Assembly (NCBI GenBank): GCA_009780885.1
Contig: WQZF01000020.1
Coordinates: 1-36,374, forward strand
Reading direction: 5' to 3'
DNA from: Betaproteobacteria bacterium
Lineage (GTDB): Bacteria > Pseudomonadota > Gammaproteobacteria > Burkholderiales > Rhodocyclaceae
DNA length: 36,374 bases
Positions 7,388 to 15,595 of this stretch are shown here, in pieces. The notes beneath the pieces were generated by a model. That model was not told where the DNA came from. It worked only from the letters and a program-made list of their open reading frames with translations, and did no database searches. The position numbers and the translations under genes were made by a program. Each line of letters starts with the position of its first letter. Position 1 is the first letter of the stretch.

Positions 7388-9201
7388 GACAATATCTCCC
7401 GTTCATCCTGAAAGTGGGCTTCGGTGTCGTCGCGATGCGTGATTTGCCGCGCTCTGGCCAATGCCTTGTCGAGATCGAATTCCGGCTCGAATTCAAAGGG
7501 TTGGAGGCGCTTGACGTAAACATCGGTGAATTTGGACATCGTCGTGATGACCGGGTTTCCGGCAGACAGCCCCAGGCCGCAGTGGCTCGAAGTTTTCAGA
7601 ATGTCGGTCAGGCGCTCGATTTCCGAGAGATCGTAATTCGCGCCCTTGTTGTTGTGCATCTTGTCCATCAGGTTTTTCAGCAACGAAGTGCCGACGCGGC
7701 AGGGCGTACAGAAGCCGCAGCTTTCATGGGCGAAGAAATGCACAAAGTTGCGCGCCACTTCAAACATGTCGCGGTTGATGCCGAAGATCATGAACGAGCC
7801 AGCGGTGGAAACGTTCTCGAAGGCAATACGGCGGTGAAATTCGTAAGGGGCCAGGCAGGTGCCCGAAGCGCCGCCGACCTGCACCGCCTGCACGTTGCTT
7901 GCGCCGCAGTCTTCGAGAATTTGCGCAATGCCGATTCCGAACGGATATTCGTAGATGCCGGGCCGCGCGCAATCTCCGGAAATCGACAGGAGCTTCGTGC
8001 CCGAGGATTGCGGGGTGCCCGTGGCGGCAAATTCGTCGGCGCTTTCGGCCAGCACAAGGCAGGTCTTGGCGAGCGTTTCGACGTTATTGACCACGGTGGG
8101 TTTGCCCATGTAGCCGCAGGTGACCGGGAATGGCGGACGGATGCGCGGCGTGCCGCGCTTGCCTTCGAGCGATTCGATCAGCGCCGTCTCCTCGCCGCAG
8201 ACATAAGCGCCAGCGCCGAGACGGATTTCCACGTCGAAGTCGAAATCTGCCTGGCGAAGGATATTCTTGCCGAGCAGGCCGAGTGTGCGGCGCTGCCTGA
8301 GCACGGCTTCGAGATGCGGAACCAGGTAGCGGTATTCGTAGCGCAGGTAGATGAACCCGCGTTGGGCGCCGATGGCGTAGGCGCACAGGGTCATGCCTTC
8401 GATCACATGGTCGGCGTAGCTCGTCAGCAATACACGATCCTTGAAGGTGCCAGGCTCGCCTTCGTCAGCATTGCAGACGACAAAGCGTTCCGGTCCGGGC
8501 GCCTTTTTCGCCGCTTCCCATTTGGTGGCGGTGGTAAACCCGGCGCCGCCGCGTCCGCGCAAATTGGATTGGTGGATTTCGGCAAGCAGTCCATCGCGTC
8601 CCTTCGCAACGGCGGCTTTCAGCGCCGACCCCGGATCGAGCCGGAACTTGAGCAACTGGTCGGAGCGCTGGATGTTGTTCTCGACAAGGAAAAATTCCTT
8701 CGGCCATTCCTTGACCGGCGCACGCGCGGCAATCAGGTTGCAAATCTCGCGGATCCGCTCCTGTGTGAGGCGGGTGACGGGAAAGCCATTGACCAGGAGC
8801 GCCGGCCCCTGATCGCACATCCCGGTGCAGGAAGTGGTGCCGACCGTGACTGCGCCGTCCGCAGAGCGGTGCCCAGGCTCCACGTTGAGAATACGGCACA
8901 TCATCGCCATCAATTTCGGCGCACCGAGCATCCGGTCGGTGATGTTATCGCTGAAGAAGATGCGATATTGCCCGACCGGTTCGAGATGGAAGAAACTGTA
9001 AAACCCGGCAACACCTTCGACATGCGCACGCGAAATGCCCAGGGTCTCGGCAATCGCGGTCAGCGCAGGCGGCGGCAGCCAGCCCAGTGCGTCCTGGACG
9101 TCGTGCAGGATCTGCACCAAACATGAGGGATCGTGGTGATACCGCGTAATCGCATGACGCGCCGCTTGCTCCGGGGTCGGCGCGCGTTCCTTTTCGTGCA
9201 T
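7384..9201 (-). CDS. hoxF: NAD-reducing hydrogenase diaphorase subunit HoxF
   Basis: A 605-residue NuoE-NuoF fusion that binds FMN and NAD(H) and is the pyridine-nucleotide end of the hydrogenase. Residues 1-160 are NuoE-like with the pair SCTGMC (C125, C129). Residues about 190-600 are NuoF-like, with GRGGAGF (216-222), NADEGEPGTFKDR (244-256), CGEETALI, and the [4Fe-4S] ligands SCGFCTPC and later HCGLG. The first NuoE Cys pair is not seen: the equivalent place reads FSDNITDRML. GGAGG precedes the ATG. It is the first gene of the operon, with an FNR-type promoter about 90 bp upstream. Confidence 0.96.
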   Translation of the reverse strand: MHEKERAPTPEQAARHAITRYHHDPSCLVQILHDVQDALGWLPPPALTAIAETLGISRAHVEGVAGFYSFFHLEPVGQYRIFFSDNITDRMLGAPKLMAMMCRILNVEPGHRSADGAVTVGTTSCTGMCDQGPALLVNGFPVTRLTQERIREICNLIAARAPVKEWPKEFFLVENNIQRSDQLLKFRLDPGSALKAAVAKGRDGLLAEIHQSNLRGRGGAGFTTATKWEAAKKAPGPERFVVCNADEGEPGTFKDRVLLTSYADHVIEGMTLCAYAIGAQRGFIYLRYEYRYLVPHLEAVLRQRRTLGLLGKNILRQADFDFDVEIRLGAGAYVCGEETALIESLEGKRGTPRIRPPFPVTCGYMGKPTVVNNVETLAKTCLVLAESADEFAATGTPQSSGTKLLSISGDCARPGIYEYPFGIGIAQILEDCGASNVQAVQVGGASGTCLAPYEFHRRIAFENVSTAGSFMIFGINRDMFEVARNFVHFFAHESCGFCTPCRVGTSLLKNLMDKMHNNKGANYDLSEIERLTDILKTSSHCGLGLSAGNPVITTMSKFTDVYVKRLQPFEFEPEFDLDKALARARQITHRDDTEAHFQDEREILS

Positions 9202-9250
9202 GACTCCTCCTTTTTGCTGTGGCGACTTCCTGGTTTGCCTGAACTCTACG

Positions 9251-9298
9251 GTTGATAACCATAGTGGTTCAAATTTTTTGTGTCTTGATATGAATTAA
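9251..9298 (-). promoter_or_regulatory. FNR-type class II promoter of hoxFUYH
   Basis: TTGAT-ATGA-ATTAA at 9285-9298 matches the FNR/NNR palindrome at 9 of 10 positions. On the minus strand TATGGT at 9263-9258 can serve as the -10. This puts the start near 9251 and the box centre at about -41, the class II activator position. The -10 overlaps an inverted repeat (TTGATAACCA, TAG, TGGTTCAA at 9252-9272) that could bind a second regulator. Confidence 0.55.
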
Positions 9299-9363
9299 AA
9301 CCCTATCAGATAACCGGAATTCCTGTTTTTTTACTTTCCTCATGGCTGTCTTGCTGATTGCAT

Positions 9364-9936
9364 TTACTGCAAGCGAAAATAAACCGTAAACAGCATTTCC
9401 CTTTTCGCCAATACCGGGTCGGCGAAATTCGCGGCGCTGGCGCGAACTGCCCGTTGGGCGGCGGAGTCGAGAATTTTGTGGCCGCTGCTCGTAGCGAGCA
9501 TGATGCCGGAAAGCTGCCCGGCGGCATCAAAATTCAGGATCAGCACCACATCGCCTTCGAGATTGCGCTCGATAGCCTCCGCTGGGTAAAAATCCATCGC
9601 ATGCAGCTTGCGCCGCAACTGTTGCTCGGCCTTCTTCCTTTGCTGCCGTAGTTCCTGCGGCGTTGGCTGCACGGCCGGCCGGTCGGGAGGAGGTTTTGGG
9701 ACAGATTCTTCCTGCCGCTCTTCGTCCAGCGTGTTCTTGAGTAGCGGTTCCGGAGGAACCGGAATCTGCGCGGCGGGCGTTTCGACCGGCGGCGGACGCA
9801 GGACCACCTGCAACGGCGGCGTTTTTTTCATTGCCGGCAAAAGCAGCGAAGGCGCAACCAGTATCGCCGCGTGCAGCAACAGCGACAGCACAAGTGCCAG
9901 ATAAAGCGGACGACGGCCGGAACTCGATGATGGCAT
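9364..9936 (-). CDS. TonB-family energy-transducing protein
   Basis: A 190-residue inner-membrane anchored periplasmic protein. The N-terminal helix LYLALVLSLLLHAAILV is followed by a Pro-rich stretch (KTPPLQVVLRPPPVE…VPVPPEP, KPPPDRP), then a basic coiled region and a TonB C-terminal domain (YPAEAIERNLEGDVVLILNF…SSGHKILDSAAQRAVR). TonB proteins couple the proton gradient to outer-membrane receptors; no ExbBD or receptor is nearby, so it could also be a TonB-like envelope protein. The start at 9936 was chosen because upstream in-frame residues are Pro/Ser-rich noise, but the ribosome site is weak. Neighbouring genes do not form an operon with it. Confidence 0.75.
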   Translation of the reverse strand: MPSSSSGRRPLYLALVLSLLLHAAILVAPSLLLPAMKKTPPLQVVLRPPPVETPAAQIPVPPEPLLKNTLDEERQEESVPKPPPDRPAVQPTPQELRQQRKKAEQQLRRKLHAMDFYPAEAIERNLEGDVVLILNFDAAGQLSGIMLATSSGHKILDSAAQRAVRASAANFADPVLAKREMLFTVYFRLQ

Positions 9937-10113
9937 GTGCGGTTTGGGCGAGTGGCGCCTTGGGGAAATCGCCAGGAGGGCTGTCAATGGAATTGGGGCT
10001 GGAGTTGGCGTTATGATCGAAAAACGGGCGGCCCGGGAAACAGGCTGGAGAGACGGGCTGGAGAAACGGGCCATTGTCGCAGAAAGCGCGACAGGCAAGG
10101 ACAGGACAAGGCG

Positions 10114-11310
10114 ATGTTGAAAATGGCGATAAAGATACGGCAGGAAAGGCAAGGGAATTCCGATTCATCGGACAGGGATTGGCGCAGCAGATTTTTTGCA
10201 TTCCTCGTGTTCGCGCTCTTTTCCTTTCCGGCGGCAGCGATTCAGCCCGATCCGGTGGCCTTCGGCCTGACCGTCGAGCGGGGCGACACGCGCGCAGTGA
10301 AACAATGGTTCGAGGCCGGGTTGAATCCCGAATATCAGGCCGATCGCATCGGTACCGGATTGATGATCGCCGCCTGGAACGGCGATATCGAAATGATGAA
10401 ACTTTTCGTCGAGCATGGCGCCAATACGCGCCGCGCCAACAAGATGGGCGAACAGCCGCTGCAATTGGCAGCGTGGAACGGACATCTGGAAGCGGTGAAG
10501 TGGCTTCTTGAACACGGCGCGACGATCAACCGTGGCAACGCGAACTGGAGCGCCCTGCATTATGCTGTTTTCAATGGGCATGAAGACGTTGCCCACTATC
10601 TTCTGGAGCATGGCGCGGATATCAACGCCCGTTCCCCGAATGGCACCACACCTTTGATGGTTGCTGCGCGCGAAGGGCAGGAAACGATGGCCAGGATACT
10701 GCTCCAGGCCGGCGCGGATACGCAGCTCAGTACCGACTGGAACGACACCGCGCTGAGCTTTGCGATGCGCTACCAGAATCTGCGGATCGGCAAGATGATT
10801 TCGACGCCGCAGGAATTCCAGACCGCCGTCAATGCCCCGCAGGAGGCGGCGCCGCCTTCCCGTTCCACCGCCGCACCGACCGAGGTCGAACAGCTTTTGC
10901 ATCGGATCCGGGAGGCGGATGCCGCCGGCTTGCCGAGCGGAGAATTGAAGGAACAACTATTCACTCTCCTGAGCGAGCAATCTCCCCCATCCACGCCTCC
11001 GCAGCCCGAGCGCCTGCCCGCGAAGGATCCACAGCGCGCCTATCCGAAACCGGTTCCGCCGAAGTCGATGATCGTCACCGCCAAACGCCGCCAGCCCGGC
11101 AGTGAGAAGGTCGAAATCGAGTATGGTTCCCAAGTGCCGCATCTTCCGGGAAAAGGCGTCAAGGGGCCGACCAGAGGCGGAATCAACACAGTAACGCCGG
11201 GGCAGGTTTCTGACCTGCTGCGCCAGATCCGCGTCGCCGAGGCGCAGGGAGCGCCAACCGACGATCTGAAGCGTCAATTGGACGAGGCGCTGGCAAAGAT
11301 GAAACAGTGA
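10114..11310 (+). CDS. Exported ankyrin-repeat protein with a duplicated C-terminal motif
   Basis: A 398-residue protein. A hydrophobic segment FFAFLVFALFSFPAAA (about 28-43) after a long basic N-region looks like a signal peptide with cleavage near AAA-IQ. Residues about 50-220 hold five ankyrin repeats (TGLMIAAWNGDIEMMKLFVEHGA, QPLQLAAWNGHLEAVKWLLEHGA, SALHYAVFNGHEDVAHYLLEHGA and so on). Two similar helical segments at about 255-286 (VEQLLHRIREADAAGLPSGE) and 360-394 (VSDLLRQIRVAEAQGAPTDD) flank a Pro/Lys-rich linker. ATG 10114 follows an AGGACAAGG stretch. Ankyrin repeats bind proteins; the partner is unknown. It is divergent from the TonB-like gene. Confidence 0.8.
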   Translation: MLKMAIKIRQERQGNSDSSDRDWRSRFFAFLVFALFSFPAAAIQPDPVAFGLTVERGDTRAVKQWFEAGLNPEYQADRIGTGLMIAAWNGDIEMMKLFVEHGANTRRANKMGEQPLQLAAWNGHLEAVKWLLEHGATINRGNANWSALHYAVFNGHEDVAHYLLEHGADINARSPNGTTPLMVAAREGQETMARILLQAGADTQLSTDWNDTALSFAMRYQNLRIGKMISTPQEFQTAVNAPQEAAPPSRSTAAPTEVEQLLHRIREADAAGLPSGELKEQLFTLLSEQSPPSTPPQPERLPAKDPQRAYPKPVPPKSMIVTAKRRQPGSEKVEIEYGSQVPHLPGKGVKGPTRGGINTVTPGQVSDLLRQIRVAEAQGAPTDDLKRQLDEALAKMKQ

Positions 11311-11395
11311 GAAGCACACAGGGCTTTTGGGGAGTCGTTTGAGAGCCATGCCCTCGACTTGCAAAAGTCATGAACAATGGAAACTCAACATCTTC

Positions 11396-11425
11396 GCAGG
11401 GGATGCCGAGGGCGGTGTCCCCTGC
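11396..11425 (+). other. Stem-loop downstream of the ankyrin gene
   Basis: GCAGGGGA and TCCCCTGC form a perfect 8-bp stem with a 14-nt loop, 86 bp after the ankyrin stop. No T run follows. The 11311-11762 gap otherwise holds repeat copy 2 and a napF scrap. Confidence 0.4.
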
Positions 11426-11451
11426 ACCAGCATCCGGCCTGCGGACTAAAA

Positions 11452-11527
11452 TTTTCTAAATTTACTTAAATAATATTTATCTACAGTAGTGATTTTTAAT
11501 CAATAATTATTACAGTAATTTAGAAAA
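11452..11527 (-). repeat. 76-bp terminal-inverted-repeat element, copy 2
   Basis: Exactly 76 bp, with termini TTTTCTAAATT and AATTTAGAAAA and the internal palindromes CTACAGTAG (unit positions 30-38 on the plus strand) and TTACAGTAA (59-67). Its transcript-sense strand is minus, matching the napF remnant that ends 16 bp to its right. Confidence 0.9.
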
Positions 11528-11542
11528 TTGCCTCGATCTGTA

Positions 11543-11602
11543 CACGATGCGCATGGAAATGACGCCCACCGGACAAGGGGCGGCGCAAACCCCGCAGTTG
11601 AA
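11543..11602 (-). pseudogene. Remnant of a napF-like ferredoxin C-terminus
   Basis: On the minus strand 20 residues read FNCGVCAAPCPVGVISMRIV. They align with the end of the intact NapF at 18.5 kb (NGCGACVAPCPVGAINMRAV), including three of the four Cys of the last [4Fe-4S] motif. No stop follows MRIV and nothing ferredoxin-like precedes the motif, so this is a scrap, not a gene. The distance to the neighbouring 76-bp repeat is within 1 bp of that at the intact napF, which suggests the 3' end and the repeat were duplicated together. Confidence 0.7.
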
Positions 11603-11762
11603 ATCCGTGCTATCGTCTTGACAATTTTCCTTGCCTGCACGACATCGGGATTCCAAGGCCATTCGCAATAAACCCGTGGCCGGGAAATCGCGTCGGCAGC
11701 ATAAAAAATCTTCGATAGAATCCGCCTCTCGAGCAACCCGACCGCCATAAAGGAGCAATATC

Positions 11763-14700
11763 TTGATTCCCACCTCCCAGCCGAAACTTCGCGCGGATTT
11801 CGGCGTTTTCCTGTTGCTGATCTTCATTGCTTCCGGCTTTGCCGGGTTGATCTATCAATCGATCTGGGCACAGTATCTCGGTCTCATTCTCGGGCATTCC
11901 GCCTATGCGCAGACGCTTGTGCTGGCCTTGTTCATGGGCGGCATGGCGCTCGGGGCCTGGCTGGTGAGCCGGAAAAGCGCGCTCCTGAAAAGTCCGCTCA
12001 AGGCTTACGCCGCAGTCGAGTTGATCATCGGCTTTTTCGGCGTCGGCTTTCACGGCTATTACCTGTGGATCAGCGGATTTTCCTACGAAACCCTGTTTCC
12101 GGCGCTGGAGGTCGGGCCGACGCTGGAATTGGGGCGCTGGAGTGTCGCCAGCCTGTTGATCCTTCCGCAGTGCGTACTGCTGGGGATGACCTTTCCGCTG
12201 ATGAGCGCGGGTTATCTGCGCTGGCGGCCGGAAGCGGGCGGGCGCGTACTGGCCGGGTTGTATTTCGCCAACAGCCTCGGCGCGGCGGTCGGCGTGCTCT
12301 GCGCCACCTATTGGCTGTTGCCGGCCGTCGGACTGCCGGGGACAGTGCTTACTGCCGGTTTGATCAATGTGCTGGTCGCAATAGCGGTCTGGCCGCTGTC
12401 CAAGCATGAGCAACAGCAATCCGTAGAAGCGGACAAAACGGGAGACGAAACCGTGCGCGAGCAGCCCAGCGTTCCCGCATTGATCCTGTGGGCGGCGGCG
12501 ATTACCGGCGCGACTTCGTTCGTCTATGAAATTTCCTGGGTACGCATGCTGGCGATGACGCTCGGCAGCACAATCCACGCTTTCGAGTTAATGCTTTCGG
12601 CATTCATTGCCGGAATCGCCTGCGGCGGCTGGTGGCTGCGCGGACGCGCCGACCGCTTGAAATCGGCGCGCGCTGCGGCTGGATGGGCGCAGATCCTGAT
12701 GGGGATCGCAGCGCTGTCGACGCTTTTCCTCTACAGCCATTCCTTCGAGTGGGTCGCCTGGCTGATGAATACGCTGGATACCGCTTCGGATTCGGCCTAT
12801 ACCGTGTATAACTTTGCCAGCGCAGCGATTTCGATGGTGATCATGTTCCCGGCGGCCTTCTTTGCCGGCATGACCTTGCCCTTGTTTACGCTCATCCTGC
12901 TGCGCCAGGGCGCAGGCGAAGCAGCGATTGGCCGCATATACGCCGCCAATACCCTGGGAGCGATCGTCGGCGTAGCGCTGGCCGTCTATATCGGTCTGCC
13001 GGTGCTCGGGCTGCGTGTGTCGTTATGGGGCGCGGCGGCGGCGGACATCGTGCTCGGCCTGGTGCTGTTGCTTGGCGTCTGGCGGGCGGCCAATGCCAAC
13101 AACAACATCGCAGGCGGCACACAAAGGCCGCGCTGGGCCACGCACGCGGTGCTGGCGGCGATGTTCGTGGTGCTCGCAGTCCCGCTTCTGTGGTCGCATT
13201 TCGATCCTCTTCTGATGAGTTCCGGAGTTTTCCGCCATGGGCGATTGCCCAATTCGGCAACAGACCAAATCCTCTTTTACCGCGACGGGCGCACCGCTTC
13301 GGTGGCATTGCGGGAAACCGCGCGTACAAGTCAACGTTCGATCATCACCAACGGAAAACCTGATGCCGGTGTAATAATGGACAGCAGGCAGCCCGCCGGG
13401 ACAGATGAGGTCACTATGGTTTCGCTCGGGGTGCTGCCAATGCTTTACCAGCCGAACGCGAAAACCGCTGGCGTGATCGGTTTCGGTTCCGGGATGAGCA
13501 CGCATTTTCTGCTCGGCAACCCGGCCATCGAGTCGGTCGACACGATCGAGATCGAGCCGTCCATGATCGAGGCCGCGCGCTTCTTCGCGCCGCAAGTCAG
13601 ACGCCCGTTCGAGGATCCGCGCTCGCATCTCGTGATCGACGATGCCAAGTCGTATTTCAGCACCAGCCGCAAGAAGTACGACATCATTCTTTCGGAGCCT
13701 TCCAACCCTTGGGTCAATGGCGTCGCCTCGCTCTTTACCGAGGAATTCTACCGCTTCGTGCCAAGGCACCTGAATTCCGATGGAGTGTTCGTACAGTGGC
13801 TGCACACCTATGAAATCACTCCGGAACTGGTCGCGTCGGTACTGAACGCGATGTTGCCCTATTTCGCCGATGTGCAGGCTTTTCAAGGCTCGAATGGGGA
13901 CTGGGTTCTGGTCGCCAGCCCTCAACACCCCTTGCCTCCCGTCACCGAACTCGATATTCCATCAGGATGGCCGCAGGAAATGCGGGCCGAAATGGCACGG
14001 CGCGGACTGCGCGACCGCAACGATTTCATCTTTGCCTACCTCGGCAACAAAACCTTGCTGCATGCCTTTGCCCGCGCCTATGGCAAGACCGCGCCGAATT
14101 CGGATTTCTATCCGGTGCTGCAACTCAGAGCGCCCAAGGCGCGTTTCCAGAAGAAGCAGGTCGGTGCTTTCATGGAAATGAAAATGGCGCCCTGGCCAAT
14201 CCTGGAGACGGCAAGCGCGTGGCGTCCGCCGTCCGCGTGGAATGACGCCCCGCGTGCCAGCAACGAACTTGCAAGCCTCTATGTTGACGCGTTTGAACAG
14301 GCAAAAAAACTCAAGACGAGGTTGACGCAAAACCCCATCAAAACGGCAGATGGCCTCGATTTCATCAGCACCCTGACCATTGATCAAATCTGGCAGATGG
14401 GCAGGCGCTGTGATCGCGACACTTCAAGGGACTGGCTGTTCTCGCTGACGAACCTCGCAGCGCAAACCATTCCCTATATGCCGCCCAAGGCGCTCGAGAA
14501 CGTCTGGGTCGCGCCGCGTTGGCTGAATTGCACGCCAGCGGACCCGTTTACCCGCGATTACCTGCATTTTCTTGCGGCCTCCGCCATGCGCGACCACGAC
14601 GCGATCCTGAAGATTGGCGAATCCTTGTTCGCGGCGCCGGAATCGCCGCTGATGAGTACTCATAAACAGATCGGCGCCTATATCCTCGGCGCGATGGAAC

Positions 14701-14873
14701 TGGCGGCCTACGCGCGCGGCGAACCCGATCGCGCAAGCGCGCTGGAAGCGGCGCACGGCGCGGCGGTCGGGCAGGGAGGCGAGCGGATCTTCATCAGCCA
14801 TCTGGTGCGTTCAGCGGCGCAGCAAGCCCAAATGCGAAATCCAACTCCCGCTGTGCCGGAAGAAAGGAAATAA
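11763..14873 (+). CDS. Membrane protein fused to a spermidine-synthase-like domain
   Basis: A 1036-residue protein starting at TTG, supported by AAAGGAG 7 bp upstream. Residues about 12-500 contain two sets of transmembrane helices, both with the family motif (SGFAGLIYQSIWAQYLG; TSFVYEISWVRMLAMTLG). Residues about 570-720 form a Rossmann methyltransferase-like fold: GVIGFGSGMSTHFLLG, IEIEPSMIEAARFF, DDAKSYF and ILSEPSNPWVNG. The last 300 residues are an unrecognised soluble region. This is the known fused MFS/spermidine synthase architecture. The usual catalytic aspartate segment of true spermidine synthase reads SEPSNPW here, so polyamine synthesis is doubtful. Substrate unknown. Confidence 0.8.
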   Translation: MIPTSQPKLRADFGVFLLLIFIASGFAGLIYQSIWAQYLGLILGHSAYAQTLVLALFMGGMALGAWLVSRKSALLKSPLKAYAAVELIIGFFGVGFHGYYLWISGFSYETLFPALEVGPTLELGRWSVASLLILPQCVLLGMTFPLMSAGYLRWRPEAGGRVLAGLYFANSLGAAVGVLCATYWLLPAVGLPGTVLTAGLINVLVAIAVWPLSKHEQQQSVEADKTGDETVREQPSVPALILWAAAITGATSFVYEISWVRMLAMTLGSTIHAFELMLSAFIAGIACGGWWLRGRADRLKSARAAAGWAQILMGIAALSTLFLYSHSFEWVAWLMNTLDTASDSAYTVYNFASAAISMVIMFPAAFFAGMTLPLFTLILLRQGAGEAAIGRIYAANTLGAIVGVALAVYIGLPVLGLRVSLWGAAAADIVLGLVLLLGVWRAANANNNIAGGTQRPRWATHAVLAAMFVVLAVPLLWSHFDPLLMSSGVFRHGRLPNSATDQILFYRDGRTASVALRETARTSQRSIITNGKPDAGVIMDSRQPAGTDEVTMVSLGVLPMLYQPNAKTAGVIGFGSGMSTHFLLGNPAIESVDTIEIEPSMIEAARFFAPQVRRPFEDPRSHLVIDDAKSYFSTSRKKYDIILSEPSNPWVNGVASLFTEEFYRFVPRHLNSDGVFVQWLHTYEITPELVASVLNAMLPYFADVQAFQGSNGDWVLVASPQHPLPPVTELDIPSGWPQEMRAEMARRGLRDRNDFIFAYLGNKTLLHAFARAYGKTAPNSDFYPVLQLRAPKARFQKKQVGAFMEMKMAPWPILETASAWRPPSAWNDAPRASNELASLYVDAFEQAKKLKTRLTQNPIKTADGLDFISTLTIDQIWQMGRRCDRDTSRDWLFSLTNLAAQTIPYMPPKALENVWVAPRWLNCTPADPFTRDYLHFLAASAMRDHDAILKIGESLFAAPESPLMSTHKQIGAYILGAMELAAYARGEPDRASALEAAHGAAVGQGGERIFISHLVRSAAQQAQMRNPTPAVPEERK

Positions 14874-14902
14874 GCACCGGGAATGTGGCAGCTCAAAATC
14901 GA

Positions 14903-14924
14903 TTACAGCGCCCAGGCGCTGTAA
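14903..14924 (+). terminator. Palindromic hairpin after the fused membrane gene
   Basis: TTACAGCGC-CCAG-GCGCTGTAA is a perfect 9-bp stem 30 bp after the stop of the upstream gene. No T run follows, so termination efficiency is uncertain. It also sits where the start of the DUF488 gene should be. Confidence 0.45.
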
Positions 14925-14928
14925 ATAG

Positions 14929-15465
14929 AGCAGAACGACCGTTTTTACGATTGGCTACGAAGGGCTGGGCATCGACGATTTCGTGCCCTTCCTTTCCGGG
15001 CGTGGCATCGAAACGGTTGTAGATCTTCGCGCCCTGCCCTTGTCCCATAAACCCGGCTTCTCGAAGAAGGCGCTCTCCAATGCGCTCAAGCTTGGCGGCC
15101 TTGCGTACATTCACATCCCCGATCCTGGTTGCCCGAAACCGATGCGCAACGACTACCGGAAAGGTGGGGACTGGAAGCGGTTCGCGGCCCCTTTCCTCGA
15201 ACACCTGAAGGCACAGGGGGATTCCTCGACACAGTGTGGGGCGCCTTCGGCGCCTGTTAGGCTATGTCCCCAGTCCATACATCTCGCTGACCCCGCCATA
15301 AATGGCGGGGATTGCGCTCGACAGATGTTCAATAATTCATGCCACCGTTCAATGGTGGCCGATGCCCTCAGCAAGCGATATGGCGCCGAAATCGAGCATC
15401 TCCTCATCAAGAAACGGCATCTGGCGGGACTGTTTCCCGATGAAATAGAGCCTTCGATTTTCTAA
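14929..15465 (+). pseudogene. Disrupted DUF488-family gene
   Basis: The frame reads VFTIGYEGLGIDDFVPFLSG and VVDLRALPLSHKPGFSKKAL, then, after a break, SCHRSMVADALSKRYGAEIE: the conserved start, middle and CHRS end of DUF488 proteins. No start codon is available for the conserved N-terminus; a TAG at 14926 closes the frame. Between about 15225 and 15330 the family's core CxxxPxxCHRS approach is replaced by unrelated, hairpin-rich sequence. The stop codon TAA is supplied by repeat copy 3. A GTG at 14983 could start a shortened product, but it would lack the first strand. Most likely inactive; DUF488 function is not established. Confidence 0.7.
15240..15310 (+). repeat. Hairpin-rich insert inside the DUF488 remnant
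   Basis: Two perfect hairpins lie close together: GGCGCC-TTC-GGCGCC (15240-15254) and CCCCGCCA-TAAA-TGGCGGGG (15291-15310). They interrupt the DUF488 conserved region and may be a small palindromic insertion. No target duplication was identified. Confidence 0.5.
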
Positions 15466-15533
15466 ATTTACTTAAATAATATTTAGCTATGGTAGTAATT
15501 TTTACCAAAAAATTATTACAGTAATTTAGAAAA
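15458..15533 (-). repeat. 76-bp terminal-inverted-repeat element, copy 3
   Basis: Exactly 76 bp with the same ends. The internal palindrome is CTATGGTAG. It overlaps the last codon and supplies the stop of the DUF488 remnant. Its transcript-sense strand matches the FN3-like gene, whose terminator ends 5 bp before the repeat. Confidence 0.9.
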
Positions 15534-15538
15534 TCATG

Positions 15539-15573
15539 AAAAAAACAGCGCTTCCCGGGTTTGCGGGAAGCGC
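15539..15573 (-). terminator. Intrinsic terminator of the FN3-like gene
   Basis: On the minus strand GCGCTTCCCG and CGGGAAGCGC form a perfect 10-bp stem with a 6-nt loop, followed by TGTTTTTTT. It lies 22 bp after the stop codon and is a strong Rho-independent terminator. Confidence 0.9.
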
Positions 15574-15595
15574 CGTGTTGCTGGAATCGGGCGGA

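Noticed and set aside
7414-9126. 570-residue open frame on the plus strand opposite hoxF
   Set aside because: It mirrors hoxF codon bias, lacks a ribosome site and any recognisable domain; a shadow frame of GC-rich coding DNA.
11763-14873. True spermidine synthase
   Set aside because: The fused membrane half and the SEPSNPW segment in place of the usual acidic catalytic motif argue against polyamine synthesis.
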